Source: Symsagittifera roscoffensis (taxonomy: Eukaryota; Xenacoelomorpha; Acoela; Convolutidae). From it: 60,000 nucleotides of DNA. The notes under the pieces are model-generated. The model saw only the letters and a list, made by a program, of their open reading frames with translations. It did no database searches and was not told the origin of the DNA. Position numbers and translations under genes: made by a program. Shown piece after piece: positions 1-9,911 of the stretch. How positions within the stretch are numbered: position 1 is the first letter of the stretch; each line of letters opens with the position of its first letter. Location of the stretch: NCBI RefSeq assembly GCF_963678635.1, contig NC_087070.1, positions 10,824,539 through 10,884,538 on the forward strand, in the 5' to 3' direction.

Positions 1-602
1 AGTACCTGCAGCATATGAATAAATCAGTTTATCCACTTTTGGATTTTATACTATAGAAAAAATTATAAATTAATGTAATTTGTTACGAACATTTTACTGC
101 TCAAAGCCTCTAAAAAATCATCTTAAATGTAAATTTTCAGTTGATAGAGTTTTTAGTTTCTACTCCAATCGGTCGATACTATAACTGAAGAAAATTGTAT
201 TTTCAGAGCAGTTTAAAAGAAAAATCATGAATTGAATGAGAACAGTGTTAAATTAGTTTTTATTCATAGGTCAGAGCAGTTTAAAAAACGAATGAAAGAA
301 TAACTTATGAAAAAAAATTAGCTCACCTGAAGAATCCTTCTACTTTTGTGTACACATCTCGGTTGAGCATTTCTAAGTATGTGCAGTATACTAGGTAGTA
401 ATTCAGCCAGATATTGGATCTTCCTAAGTGTGGCATCGCAGAGCCAATCAGATTGGAGGCGAGTGATCGAAATTGAGAAGACCTCAGCCGCATTTTCTGG
501 TACACTAATCTCCAGTTTGAACAACAGTTTCCCAATTTTTGGTCTCATTACACGAAAGTGTGCGATGTGTGACTTCAATTTCCAGTTAACCAGAGAAAAC
601 CT

Positions 603-718
603 TTCGACTGGCTTACAATAAAAAATCTATGTTTTGACCTCATCACCCAGAAAAAAAAACATTTTGTTTCGACTGGCTTACAATAAAAAATACATGTTTT
701 GACCTCATCACCCAAAAA
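603..718. repeat. 65-bp tandem duplication, two copies
   Basis: The phrase beginning 'ttcgactggcttacaat' occurs at 603 and again at 668, with near-identical following sequence through 'cctcatcaccc'. The copies differ at few positions, mainly 'tctatg' versus 'tacatg' and the length of the A run. It is a small local tandem duplication with no sign of function. Confidence 0.85.
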
Positions 719-2332
719 AATTATATTCAATACCCTTTTTTCAAACAGTCGAATCAGTTTTTTTTTTACTAATATTCGTTGGCGCTGTTTCAATTTTTTC
801 TAATGGCCATATTTCAGGTGTGAAATAATCAACCCAACATTGATAGTTCTAGAAGATATAAGAGATACAGCGTAAGAAGATCATATATATTTTTTATTCT
901 GACTATTTAAAAAATGGCGAGGAACTTTGTATTTGGGTGTCTTAGTGTTTTTTTAATTTATTTTTGTTATCAACGCAAAAAAATGTACAGCAAATAATCA
1001 TTGGGATGGTTCGAGTGATATGTCATATTGAAGCTCTCTTAGTCACGATACGAATAAAGAACAATGTTTTTTGAAAATTTATTTTTTAAATTTAGTTTAA
1101 TAAAGTGTCGAGAAAAATTGATTTGAAAATTTTGGCTTTTGGTCTAATTTCGAGCAAATAAGGTGTGAGCGAGCAAGCTTTTCTGTTTTTCAACCAAAGT
1201 TTTTACCACAAAAAATCATCGAACTGGGTCGAGTGATATATAATTTTGAGTCTTTTCAATTTTGGCTCGAACGACCCCAACAAATTTTCAAAAATTGTCA
1301 CAATTTCGAGAAAAACCAGTAGGAAATTTTGAGCTTAGTCTAATTTCGAGCCAATAAAGCAATCGAGAATCGAGTAGGTCTAATACTCTTTTTTGTTTTT
1401 TGAAGGTTGCAGCGAGGGACAACTGAAAATTAGATGTTCGAATGTTTCGCATTCTAAATTACGAAAGAAAAATTCGGGCGCATTCTCAAAATATAGAAAA
1501 CAAGATAGATATTAGTAAGATTTAAAGCTCTTGTTTTGAATTTCTTAAATGTTTCTTCTTTTGTTCCGCTAGAAGCTAGCACAAACTCGGTAACCGAGAG
1601 CTGAGTTTTTCAGACGGTTTCCGTAATACAACTCGTAACAAAAGACAAATCACAATAAAAACAACTCGCATTAAAGGACAACTCTATTTAAACATCCTTA
1701 CAATTTTATTCACTTACAATTGGGATATTGTTTCGAATTTCCAAGAAAGTAAGGAATACGCAAAATTTCAAAACTTTCTGCAAAAAAGAAACTTTCTGCA
1801 AAAATGAAAGAATTTTTTTTGAATTTGTTTTTTTTTCTATTCAGTTCTCGAAAAAAAAAACATTGTCCAATTTGCCTATTGTACAGTGACTGTCGAAGAT
1901 ATTTAAATTTCAATTTTTCTTCAGTTACTTTCATCACGCTTTGCGTAAGAAAAAACTACCCTCAATTTGAAAAAAAAACACCAAAAACTTTTAGTATTTT
2001 TTCCAGGAATATGGTCGGAATATTCTGGGCTACATGCAGAGCAACCGGCTATCTTTGTGGTAATTCGAATATGGTGTAATAGACGAAGAAGTCGAATAAT
2101 GTACCGTGCTCTTGGAAATTAGGCGGTATGAATGGCGCCTCGTACAAGGGAAAGAGAGGATTGAACTGCTGGTTGTGCTCGAAATATTTGTAGTCTAATG
2201 AACCTCCAGAACACCTGAACAAGTTTTTCAATTAACTTAAATGCAGATTTTGAATTACAAAAGTTGCGATTAGAGATTGATATGTGATGTGAGTTTTCAA
2301 CTGTGGTTACAAAAGAGGTAGCAACAGTGACA

Positions 2333-2336
2333 AAAT
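2333..2336. other. Target-site duplication, left copy (AAAT)
   Basis: AAAT directly outside the left LTR matches AAAT at 21251-21254 outside the right LTR. A 4-bp duplication is typical of Ty3/gypsy integrases. A fifth shared A is ambiguous because the LTR itself ends in A. Confidence 0.8.
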
Positions 2337-2746
2337 TGAGTTAGGTCCGAAGTGTATAACTCATAGAGTAATTTCGGATAGGGTACACCGTCTGCTCGTC
2401 ACGCTATCTTATTTTCGGCCGGATAGATTCGTGCAACTTCTTAGTCTAATACCGATCCTAATCTTACTCTTATACTATCTAGTCTCAGGTTGTTTAACTA
2501 GTCTCTGCTAGGCTCAATAGATCTAGGGTATACTGGTTTATTGCGGCTGCTGAAGTGCTCGGGAGAGTCCAACTAATTTCTAAGTTAAATTCGAATCTCT
2601 CTGGTGCTGAAATTACAAGTAACTTCAGCACTTACAAATAAGTGGGTTGTTAGTTAGATGGATCATGATTGGTTAATATTAAATACTTTACATTGGTAAA
2701 ATATCTAAATTATCCAATCATAAAATGTAGTTTAGATCAGGTTCCA
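2337..2746 (-). repeat. 3' LTR of the giant element
   Basis: 410-bp repeat matching 20841-21250 base for base as far as can be checked by eye. The outer edge at 2337 abuts AAAT. The inner edge at 2746 abuts the purine-rich stretch. Its AATAAA is the likely polyadenylation signal of the genomic and subgenomic transcripts. Confidence 0.96.
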
Positions 2747-2753
2747 CCCATCC
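2747..2753 (-). promoter_or_regulatory. Short polypurine tract
   Basis: On the minus strand GGATGGG immediately precedes the 3' LTR, within CCCGGATGGG. This is where plus-strand DNA synthesis would be primed. It is short and interrupted by one T, hence moderate confidence. Confidence 0.5.
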
Positions 2754-4361
2754 GGGTTTTACAGAGTTTTTTAGAATAGTTCTTCTGCAATTCGAAGGAT
2801 GGATGATGGACATTGGTGTTTGGCGAACATCATATTTCTTCTGTTTCCTTTTTTGTTAAAGGAGTTCCAGGAAGCTGGAGTTAGAGACATAAGACGTTGT
2901 GTCTTCTAGTGACAACGACTAAGTCTTCGCAACAAACTCAAATCTGATTTCAGAATGGTTGGCTATGTCAGGTTTTTCTGTTCTGCGTGGAGAACTTCTT
3001 TTGTGTCTGGTCTAGTTTGGGAATGGCGTGGAGATTGTGCGTGGAGGGGATGCCTGGTTACTCGGATCTGTACGTATACTTGAACATCGAGGTGGTCATT
3101 GGTCTAGTTCAATGAAGTCCTTTTCTGCGAAGTCAAGTCGTACTCTAAATCCTTTGAGTTGTGATTGTGAGTGGCATATCGATTGTGGTTGGCCATTCTC
3201 TCTCGAGCGTAGTGGGGTCGTTTTGTCTTTAGATGTTCGTCCTTGGTGTTGTATTCTGATCTATGTATTGCATAATGTAATTTACATTTTATAAAACATT
3301 TATTAGTTTAATATTTTTTAATTATGATTTTAGTTAGTTGTTTTCACAAAAGCTTTTTGTTTTAGTTCGGTTATTTTGAAGAGTTACTCACACTTGAGTA
3401 GCTCTTATTAAAAATAGAGGTGTGGTCACAAAGCGTGGATGTAGCGCGGTGGGTTAGGCCGGCTATAGAGCATGCTCAGGACGTCCTTCCTGGTGGGTTA
3501 GGCCAGGAATGGGAGTATGATTTCATGCGGTTTTTGTGAGGGGTCCTGTTATGTGACAACGTTTTATGTTGGGTTTGTTGTGGTTTTTCTTATGTTTTGT
3601 TGGTTGTGTCCTTTTTTCAAAAATCAAATTGTTCGTGGTATGGGTTTGTCTTTCGACTTTTTTGTGTTTTATTATTTCTTTCTTAGACTTTATAATAGTC
3701 TTCAAAAGAATAAATTATCCAGTTTTAAACTGGGTTAATCCGGTTGGGGTACCGTTGGTTTCCTTTTCTTAGTCATGCTGTTATTCTATGATTTGTGGTA
3801 TTTAGTAAGCTGCGTTGGTTATTTTTGTTTAGTATATGATTCCTTTCCAACCGGGTTAAAGGAAAGTTTGAAACATGTTATTATATGTTAGAGTTGTTGA
3901 GTGTGAAAACTTGAAACTGAAATTCATTATTTTAAACAATTCTTCGTGGGCGAGCTGTGCGAGTGTGGATAGAATTTCTGTGCGAATGAATGAAAATATC
4001 AAAAGGTTAGTACTGCAATTGCATTTTATTAATTTACTGCATAGAATTTGGAAATTTACTGCTAGTTATGGGGGAATTTTAAGTTACAAATTTTCATCAT
4101 AATTAAATTTACTGCTTGTGGGGAAAATTTTAGAAATGAATTTACTGCATTGGTATTAAATTTATAAATTTATAAGTGTAAGAGATTAATAGAATTGTTG
4201 AAGTCTGTTTGATGAAATTTGCGATCTTTATTTGTTTTTTGTGGTTTTTGTAGGTGATCGTCGGATGAAGGCTAAAAATCTAAAGAAAACATCGATAAAG
4301 TATGGTGAGTTTTTTAATATTTCAATTAGTTAGTTATATTCATTTAATTCATACTTACCTG
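2754..4361 (-). other. 1.6-kb 3' untranslated region of the giant element
   Basis: No convincing gene between the 601-aa ORF and the 3' LTR; frames on either strand stay below 90 codons. Four copies of AATTTACTGC (plus strand) lie at 4031, 4053, 4106 and 4139. GGTGGGTTAGGCC occurs in two nearly identical forms at about 3450 and 3492, the second inside a 7-bp stem (TTCCTGG/CCAGGAA). A further stem TCCTTT/AAAGGA surrounds 'ccaaccgggtt' near 3840-3862. These could be RNA export, stability or packaging elements (inference). Confidence 0.55.
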
Positions 4362-6167
4362 TTAGTCGTCGGGGAAAAAACCGTGGGGGAAAATGTCGTG
4401 AATTAATTCTGAAGTTGTTAGTAGTTTAGCTAAGATGCGGATGATATTTTTAGTCTGAAGCAGTGGCCAAAGCAATTGAAGTGCCTTAATAGTGGTTAGT
4501 TCTTCAGTGCCAACTGCAAACTCATAAGGTGTGTATTGGATTAGATTATATAATTTGTGATTGAATTTAGTGTTGTGGATGAATTCTAAAATTGGGATTT
4601 CTATAGGTTGTACAAACTCGTGCGGGATAAGGAAGGGTCGGGATTCTTCGGCGTTGAAGGTCTTGGTGATGGGACAGAAGATGTACATTTGGGTTATGGG
4701 GTCATAATTACGAAGAATACCATGAAGGTTAGTATCTTTAATGCAATATGTGAAATTTAGGAAAAATGGTGAAGTGTATTTGGAATTAATGAATTGAAAA
4801 CGATGGTGTGGTTGTCTAGAGGGTGTGTGTAGGTCAAAGTGATTTTGGATGAAGCGATAATAACTATATGTGTGGGTTTGTTTAGTGCGCAACATAATAT
4901 CGTGTGAGCAGTGTAAATCTCTTTCGTGTGGTGCAAGGAAATGAAAGGTTAGTGAAAATATTTGGAAGCGTTCTTTAAAACTTTCGTATGCTTGTGTGTC
5001 TGTTAGTGCTTCTGAAATAATGTGATCAAACTTTCGGTCGAAGATGTTTAGTGTGAATATATATGGTGTCTTGATGAAAAATTTCTCGGTAATTTGTGGA
5101 TTAGCGAAGCGATCATCGTCTAAGAATTGATCTTGGTTAGCTCTGATGATGTTGTGATCATAGTATTCGAGTGTATATTCGTTAGCTCTAGGTGCAGTGT
5201 GTGTTTTTAGTGATTTTTTATATCCAACGTAAGTAAATTGTCTAGCGGTTAGTGGTGTAGTGAGTCGATATAGCATGTCCGTATTTCGCTCTATATCGAT
5301 GTGAGTGTTAGATAAAGGTAAGCAAAGAGGATTAGTAAAATGATAATATGAGGTCCAAGAGAGAGTGGGCATTAAAACGTATTCATCTACAAAGTTGCGT
5401 GTTTCGTTAGTGTCGTGGGGGGTGTTTAAGGTGTATTGTGGGAATGAGGGTAAGGTGATGGCTAAAAATTCTTTTGTGTTAGTATGCTTGGGGTGGTTGA
5501 TGTATTCACGGGCTGTTCCTGGTTTTGCTGGGAAAGGATGGTTGGGGAACTTTCTTTTAAAAGTGCGGTAAGCTCTATTAGTATTGAGTGAAGATTCAGT
5601 TGATGTGGATGATGGTGCTAATGATTCAGTATAATTCGAAGAGGGTGTAGGGGTAGGGGGGTTGGATGAATTTATTGTGGAGGAGATTTGGTTTATTGTT
5701 GGGGTATTAAGGTGGTAGGGTTGTTGTTGAAGGGTAATAAAATTATCTAGCTCTGGGGAGATTCGGGGGGTGTCTGGAGAATGAGATGATTGGTCAGAAT
5801 GGTATGAGGAGTAGGTTGGGGTAACTTGGGAAGCATAAGAGGGTGTGGGAGTGATTGGGTCAGGGTTATTGGATAATATGGGTTGAAAAGGGGGTTGAGA
5901 AAAATTAGAAGAGTTATGAAAATTATTGGATGGGGATGGTTCTGAGTCGGCAAATTCATCGGGGGTTTCAATATTCGGGTTATTGAGTTGTGAGATGGAA
6001 TATAAAACTGAGATGTGTGAATTAGTGTCGGAATTCATGCCTGATGTTACATTACTAGATGAAAAATCGGGTGGCGGAAAAGCAAAAAGTGGTATTATTG
6101 GGATTGGAGAGGTAAGATTGGTTGGGTGGGAATTTGATCGGTGTAGTGATCCAAGTTGGCGGCTCAT
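4362..6167 (-). CDS. 601-aa orphan protein downstream of env
   Basis: An intact frame starting within the ATGA that ends env (6167-6164), the last gene before the 3' LTR. Residues 1-200 are low-complexity and rich in P, S, T and N (short phrases such as PTPTPSSNYT). Residues about 200-601 have ordinary composition and look folded, with many aromatic residues, histidines and few cysteines. There is no signal peptide and no strong membrane segment, so it is probably cytoplasmic or nuclear. I recognise no domain. Its place 3' of env matches accessory genes of complex retroviruses, but no functional assignment is possible. The length and intact state argue for selection. It is probably expressed by reinitiation after env or from its own spliced RNA. 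Confidence 0.85.
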   Translation of the reverse strand: MSRQLGSLHRSNSHPTNLTSPIPIIPLFAFPPPDFSSSNVTSGMNSDTNSHISVLYSISQLNNPNIETPDEFADSEPSPSNNFHNSSNFSQPPFQPILSNNPDPITPTPSYASQVTPTYSSYHSDQSSHSPDTPRISPELDNFITLQQQPYHLNTPTINQISSTINSSNPPTPTPSSNYTESLAPSSTSTESSLNTNRAYRTFKRKFPNHPFPAKPGTAREYINHPKHTNTKEFLAITLPSFPQYTLNTPHDTNETRNFVDEYVLMPTLSWTSYYHFTNPLCLPLSNTHIDIERNTDMLYRLTTPLTARQFTYVGYKKSLKTHTAPRANEYTLEYYDHNIIRANQDQFLDDDRFANPQITEKFFIKTPYIFTLNIFDRKFDHIISEALTDTQAYESFKERFQIFSLTFHFLAPHERDLHCSHDIMLRTKQTHTYSYYRFIQNHFDLHTPSRQPHHRFQFINSKYTSPFFLNFTYCIKDTNLHGILRNYDPITQMYIFCPITKTFNAEESRPFLIPHEFVQPIEIPILEFIHNTKFNHKLYNLIQYTPYEFAVGTEELTTIKALQLLWPLLQTKNIIRILAKLLTTSELIHDIFPHGFFPDD

Positions 6168-8782
6168 CGTGGGCTAAAAAAATGATTATTTTGAGACTGA
6201 AAAGCGGTGGTATGGGGTTGTTCAATAATTTGTTCATAAGTATTATCATCTTGTGACTGGTGTGTCATTATATGTTGAATGGGACTTTGTGATGTGGTGA
6301 GTCGAAAATTTGGATTATGTGTGATGGCTAAATTTCGAAAATTTCGTGGGACTAGGGATAGTGGATGGTGATTTGGTAGGGGTGGTAATTGTGGTGCCGT
6401 TGGCGTTATGTCTACATTGTTATGTTCTTCGTCGTATGTATTTTGTCGTGTTGCTATTTTTGTGTTATATTCTTTTATTTGTGCGTCTAAAAGAATTTTG
6501 TTTATAGATGTAGAAAAGGTTCCAAAAAATCCTGCAAAGAGTATGCGTGCTACGCTTGCTTGTCTGTTTACTTGTGTGTGTATAGCACATGTGTTGTAGA
6601 TTCCTTTTAAAAGTGAGAAAAGAAATCCAATAAAGTTAAACATTGCGTATAAAATAGTCAATTTTTCTAAGATGTAGTAGGGCCATCCTAGAAAATCGAG
6701 GATCTCATTTTTGAGTGTAACAAAGCTAAAAATGTTAATTGGTGATATATCTTGGGGACGGTATTTTTCACCGTTTAGATATATATAATCTTTAATGTCT
6801 TTAAAATATCCGCTATAGTCTTGCGTGTAGATATCGGCAAATCCTGCGGTTTCTGCAAGTTTGCGTAAATTTTGGTCTATTGATTGTCTTTGTATAGTAT
6901 CCATTTGTGTTAATAATTCTTGGAATTGTTGTGTTCTAATGTGATGTTGAATATCTGATTTTGAATAGATTCCTATTGATTGTAAGTCTATATTTGGGTT
7001 TCGAGCAATAGCGCGAATGCTTTCTGGTGAAAATTTTTTGAGCGATTGCATTAATGTGGGATATGGAGTGAGAAGATAATATTTATTTTCATCAGGGTTT
7101 AGTTGTACTACATTGTGGCTGTTTTCTGATCCACATGGGACTGCGGTATCCCAGAAATAGGTTCTTCGTGAAAGTGTATCCACGAAATGTACTTTATTCT
7201 TATAAAAGATAGGGATTCTTTTATAACATCGTTTATCTTCAAAAACGTATAGTGGTGATACTTTTTTAGTACAAGTATAAAACCATAAGATGTTTCCTTC
7301 ATAGTCTAAAAAATTTGATCTATTTCCAGATAATAAGTATCCTGCATAGGGTATTTTTAATACTGCTAGTGCAAGTGATTGTAATATTTGTGTTCGTTCT
7401 AATTCGCATAGGTGGTGTAGTGTTTCTAATTCGGAGAGTGACATTTCTTGAAAAATTCGGCTAATTGTATAATCCAGTTTCATATCTAAATGAATATCAT
7501 AGTGGATATTACCGAAATATGTAGTATTCATTAGTGATAATTCTTGTAAGCGTGTGCTTCTGGTGTCATGGGGTTTTAGATGTCCACCAGGTTGTCCGTT
7601 GCTTTTTTCAAAATTAACTGGTATATAGGATGTTCCTTCGTTTGGAGGATGACCTGTGGCATATGGGTCGATTTTTACTTTTCCAGTGGTCATGTCGAAT
7701 CCTTTTTCGTATTCAACTAATATTTCAGAGTATTGTGTTCTGTGAAGTGGATTCCTGTATTTACATGCAAGTTCTGTTTCTTGATATATTTGAAAACGTG
7801 TCAATTTATTTTCTATATTGTCTATGTTTCTAAAATTAGAACTTAGTTTTCGTGATGGATGGACTTGTTCATATGGAATTGATTGTATAAAATATTTTTC
7901 GTGAAATTTTATCATACGAGCGTGTATTTTTGCTACTTGAAATGTTGTACATGTATCTTCGGGGAACCAAACAATTGTTGCTTGTGTTCTCGTTGTAGGG
8001 TCGCAATAACCTTGATCATTTTTACAAGGTAATCGGATTCCTTGATAGATCATTGTATTATCTGATAAATCTCGTGTTAGTTGTATTTTTTCGAGTTGTA
8101 TTTTCCAATCAAAAAACATTATTTCTTGGTATCCTTTATTTTTTGTGTCTGCTTTGCAGTTTGATGGGTCATTTATACCAATGTGTGGTATCCAATGTTT
8201 ATCGTGTAGGTCATAGGTTAATCGTCCGTGTGCGCCGTTATATGGGTATTTTTCGTCTAGTTTTATATGTCCTTGGTGTCTTTCAAGTTGTGATTGATGT
8301 ACAGAGTCTGGAAAAACTTGAAAATTAACTAACTTTCTTTGGGAGTTTTTATTTTGTGTGATGTTTAGTCTAAAGAATTCATTTTTACAATCGTCGGGAT
8401 TGAGATGTAAAAGACGTTCTATATTGCTTTGATAGAATGATTCATGGTCAAGTCGGTTTTTGTTTCCATTCGAGACTTGTGAACAATGTACTTTCTTTTC
8501 GGAAAATGTTGCTGTGAATTTATAACCTGTAACTGTTGTTGCTCGGGCTTTTGAATAGAGTGTTGCTATTACATCTGTGGTTTCTATAGCTTGTGGTTCT
8601 GTTTCACATTGTGATACTTGATTTATTGCATATTTATGTAGTGTTTTTTGTTCATTTTCTTCACAATCGTAATGTGTTACTAATAAATCTTGTGGTCCTG
8701 TTCGAGGGGAAGGGTTAATGTTTTGATTTGAGATTACTAGAAAAAAGAGTTGGAGAAAAATTAATAATTTTAGAATATACAT
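6164..8782 (-). CDS. env: Envelope-like glycoprotein, 872 aa
   Basis: Position after pol and topology indicate an envelope protein. Residues 1-19 form a clear signal peptide (MYILKLLIFLQLFFLVIS). The ectodomain (about 20-690) has many cysteines and several N-glycosylation sequons (for example NIT, NTT, NRS). It starts with a Tyr-Asp-Cys motif at 38-40 and has a GYC...W.P...C block near 258-280. Hydrophobic segments at about 705-730 and 740-762 are the likely membrane anchor. A long polar, Pro/His/Gln-rich tail (about 765-872) contains PTAP at 794-797, the TSG101-binding late-domain signature. The Tyr-Asp-Cys start and cysteine spacing recall the chuvirus-type glycoprotein family that several LTR elements have captured; this is a pattern-level impression, not a tested match. 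No furin site was seen. The stop overlaps the next ORF as ATGA. Confidence 0.85.
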   Translation of the reverse strand: MYILKLLIFLQLFFLVISNQNINPSPRTGPQDLLVTHYDCEENEQKTLHKYAINQVSQCETEPQAIETTDVIATLYSKARATTVTGYKFTATFSEKKVHCSQVSNGNKNRLDHESFYQSNIERLLHLNPDDCKNEFFRLNITQNKNSQRKLVNFQVFPDSVHQSQLERHQGHIKLDEKYPYNGAHGRLTYDLHDKHWIPHIGINDPSNCKADTKNKGYQEIMFFDWKIQLEKIQLTRDLSDNTMIYQGIRLPCKNDQGYCDPTTRTQATIVWFPEDTCTTFQVAKIHARMIKFHEKYFIQSIPYEQVHPSRKLSSNFRNIDNIENKLTRFQIYQETELACKYRNPLHRTQYSEILVEYEKGFDMTTGKVKIDPYATGHPPNEGTSYIPVNFEKSNGQPGGHLKPHDTRSTRLQELSLMNTTYFGNIHYDIHLDMKLDYTISRIFQEMSLSELETLHHLCELERTQILQSLALAVLKIPYAGYLLSGNRSNFLDYEGNILWFYTCTKKVSPLYVFEDKRCYKRIPIFYKNKVHFVDTLSRRTYFWDTAVPCGSENSHNVVQLNPDENKYYLLTPYPTLMQSLKKFSPESIRAIARNPNIDLQSIGIYSKSDIQHHIRTQQFQELLTQMDTIQRQSIDQNLRKLAETAGFADIYTQDYSGYFKDIKDYIYLNGEKYRPQDISPINIFSFVTLKNEILDFLGWPYYILEKLTILYAMFNFIGFLFSLLKGIYNTCAIHTQVNRQASVARILFAGFFGTFSTSINKILLDAQIKEYNTKIATRQNTYDEEHNNVDITPTAPQLPPLPNHHPLSLVPRNFRNLAITHNPNFRLTTSQSPIQHIMTHQSQDDNTYEQIIEQPHTTAFQSQNNHFFSPR

Positions 8783-9903
8783 GTGTATGATAATCCTGAG
8801 TATGGATTATAAAATGTAATGTAGCCAATTGTGTTTTTGGTATATCTGTCGTATTTGTATATTACTTCAGTAGTTATAAACGGTGGTGGTAATGATTGAG
8901 CTGTTATGTTAGGTGGATTTAATGGGTAGGGATGTTGGGTAATATTATTTAACTTAACTGTGATTTCAAACTTTAATTGTAAACTGTTTTGTTGGAGTAT
9001 TTGAATATTGTGATCACGGATATCGTTGTGAATATCTTGGCGATATTGTAATCTATTAAGTGCCCAGTTATGAAGGCGGTTACTTTCTTGATGTTGTCCA
9101 AATAGTGGTGGAGGTGCTGTAAATGTATTCCAATCTAGTCTTAAAGGAATATTTATTGATGATTGTTCTCGATATCTGGCGTCGAGATTATTTGGAAAAT
9201 TTAAGTTAAAGGGTGGTGGTGAAAACTGGCTTATTGATGGTGTTGATGGTAGTGATAATGTTTCTGGTAGTGATGAGGATGTTGTTGTATCCGTAGAAAT
9301 ATCTATGGGGTCATTGACTAAATTTGGTTCACCTTGTGTAAATGAATGTGTAGTCCAATATGGGAATCGTGATGTTTGGTTTGTGGGGTTGAAAGGATTT
9401 TCACGTATTTGCTCAGATGTTGGTGTTGAACCTAAGTAATCTGTTGGTAGGCTTGAGGTGCTACGTTGTGAAAGAAGCGTAGGGGTTTCTGGTAATATAC
9501 CAATGGGGTTTTCTGGAGTGTTTTGTGATGGGGATTGAGGTATATCAAAATGAACTCGGGGAGTTTGAAAATTTCTGTTTCGTCGAGGATGTATAATTTG
9601 TCTATTTATTTCGACTGTATTTTGGTTTTGACTAGAATTTTTTATTCTACTTAGTTCTTGTGGTAGTGTTGGATATAGGTTATATGTTGGTTCGCTTAAA
9701 GGTGCTTGTCGTTGAACTGGTTCTAGTGGTTCTGATAAACGAGCATGTCGTTCTTCAAAAGTGTATGGATTGTCTTGAAAAGAAATTCGTGTAGATGTTT
9801 GAGGATTTTGAGTAGTTGAAGGTGGTGTTTGGTTATCTTGGGATGATGTCGGTGAAGACTGATTCTGTGACTGTTGGGTAGCAATTTTTGATGGTTTTTT
9901 GAA
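8770..9903 (-). CDS. 377-codon open frame with no methionine, P/S/T/Q-rich
   Basis: A long open frame that an ATG-based search misses. It opens after TAATAA at 9909-9904, has no stop for 377 codons and ends with TAA at 8772-8770, 13 nt inside the env start. I found no ATG in frame anywhere. The first two thirds are rich in P, S, T, Q and N and include LYPTL at about residues 76-80. The last 130 residues look folded, with amphipathic, Gln-rich helix-like sequence (around NRLHNWALNRLQYRQDIH) and a Tyr-rich end (TFYNPYSGLSYTCIF). Such a length without a stop in AT-rich DNA argues for real coding. Start options are a splice acceptor joined to an upstream exon, a non-AUG start, or a frameshift from upstream. 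Function unknown; it could be a structural, matrix-like or glycoprotein-associated protein. Confidence 0.75.
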   Translation of the reverse strand, partial: FKKPSKIATQQSQNQSSPTSSQDNQTPPSTTQNPQTSTRISFQDNPYTFEERHARLSEPLEPVQRQAPLSEPTYNLYPTLPQELSRIKNSSQNQNTVEINRQIIHPRRNRNFQTPRVHFDIPQSPSQNTPENPIGILPETPTLLSQRSTSSLPTDYLGSTPTSEQIRENPFNPTNQTSRFPYWTTHSFTQGEPNLVNDPIDISTDTTTSSSLPETLSLPSTPSISQFSPPPFNLNFPNNLDARYREQSSINIPLRLDWNTFTAPPPLFGQHQESNRLHNWALNRLQYRQDIHNDIRDHNIQILQQNSLQLKFEITVKLNNITQHPYPLNPPNITAQSLPPPFITTEVIYKYDRYTKNTIGYITFYNPYSGLSYTCIF

Positions 9904-9911
9904 TTATTACT

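Larger units (their letters stand above)
1..2336. other. Left flank of the giant element, no gene seen
   Basis: AT-rich DNA with many short A and T runs. The open frames here are under 92 codons, have no recognisable motif and read like chance. Two weak internal duplications are visible. One is the 65-bp tandem repeat listed separately. The other is an imperfect pair around 1005-1170 and 1210-1360 that shares phrases such as 'tcgagtgatat' and 'tctaatttcgag'. Nothing else could be assigned. Confidence 0.6.

Noticed and set aside
318-621. Overlapping 86- and 80-codon frames on both strands near the left end
   Set aside because: Open on both strands over the same bases, without motifs; most likely chance.
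3028-3738. Plus-strand frames (88 and 73 codons) in the 3' untranslated region of the giant element
   Set aside because: No motif, opposite to the direction of the element, and overlapped by an equally open minus-strand frame of similar length.
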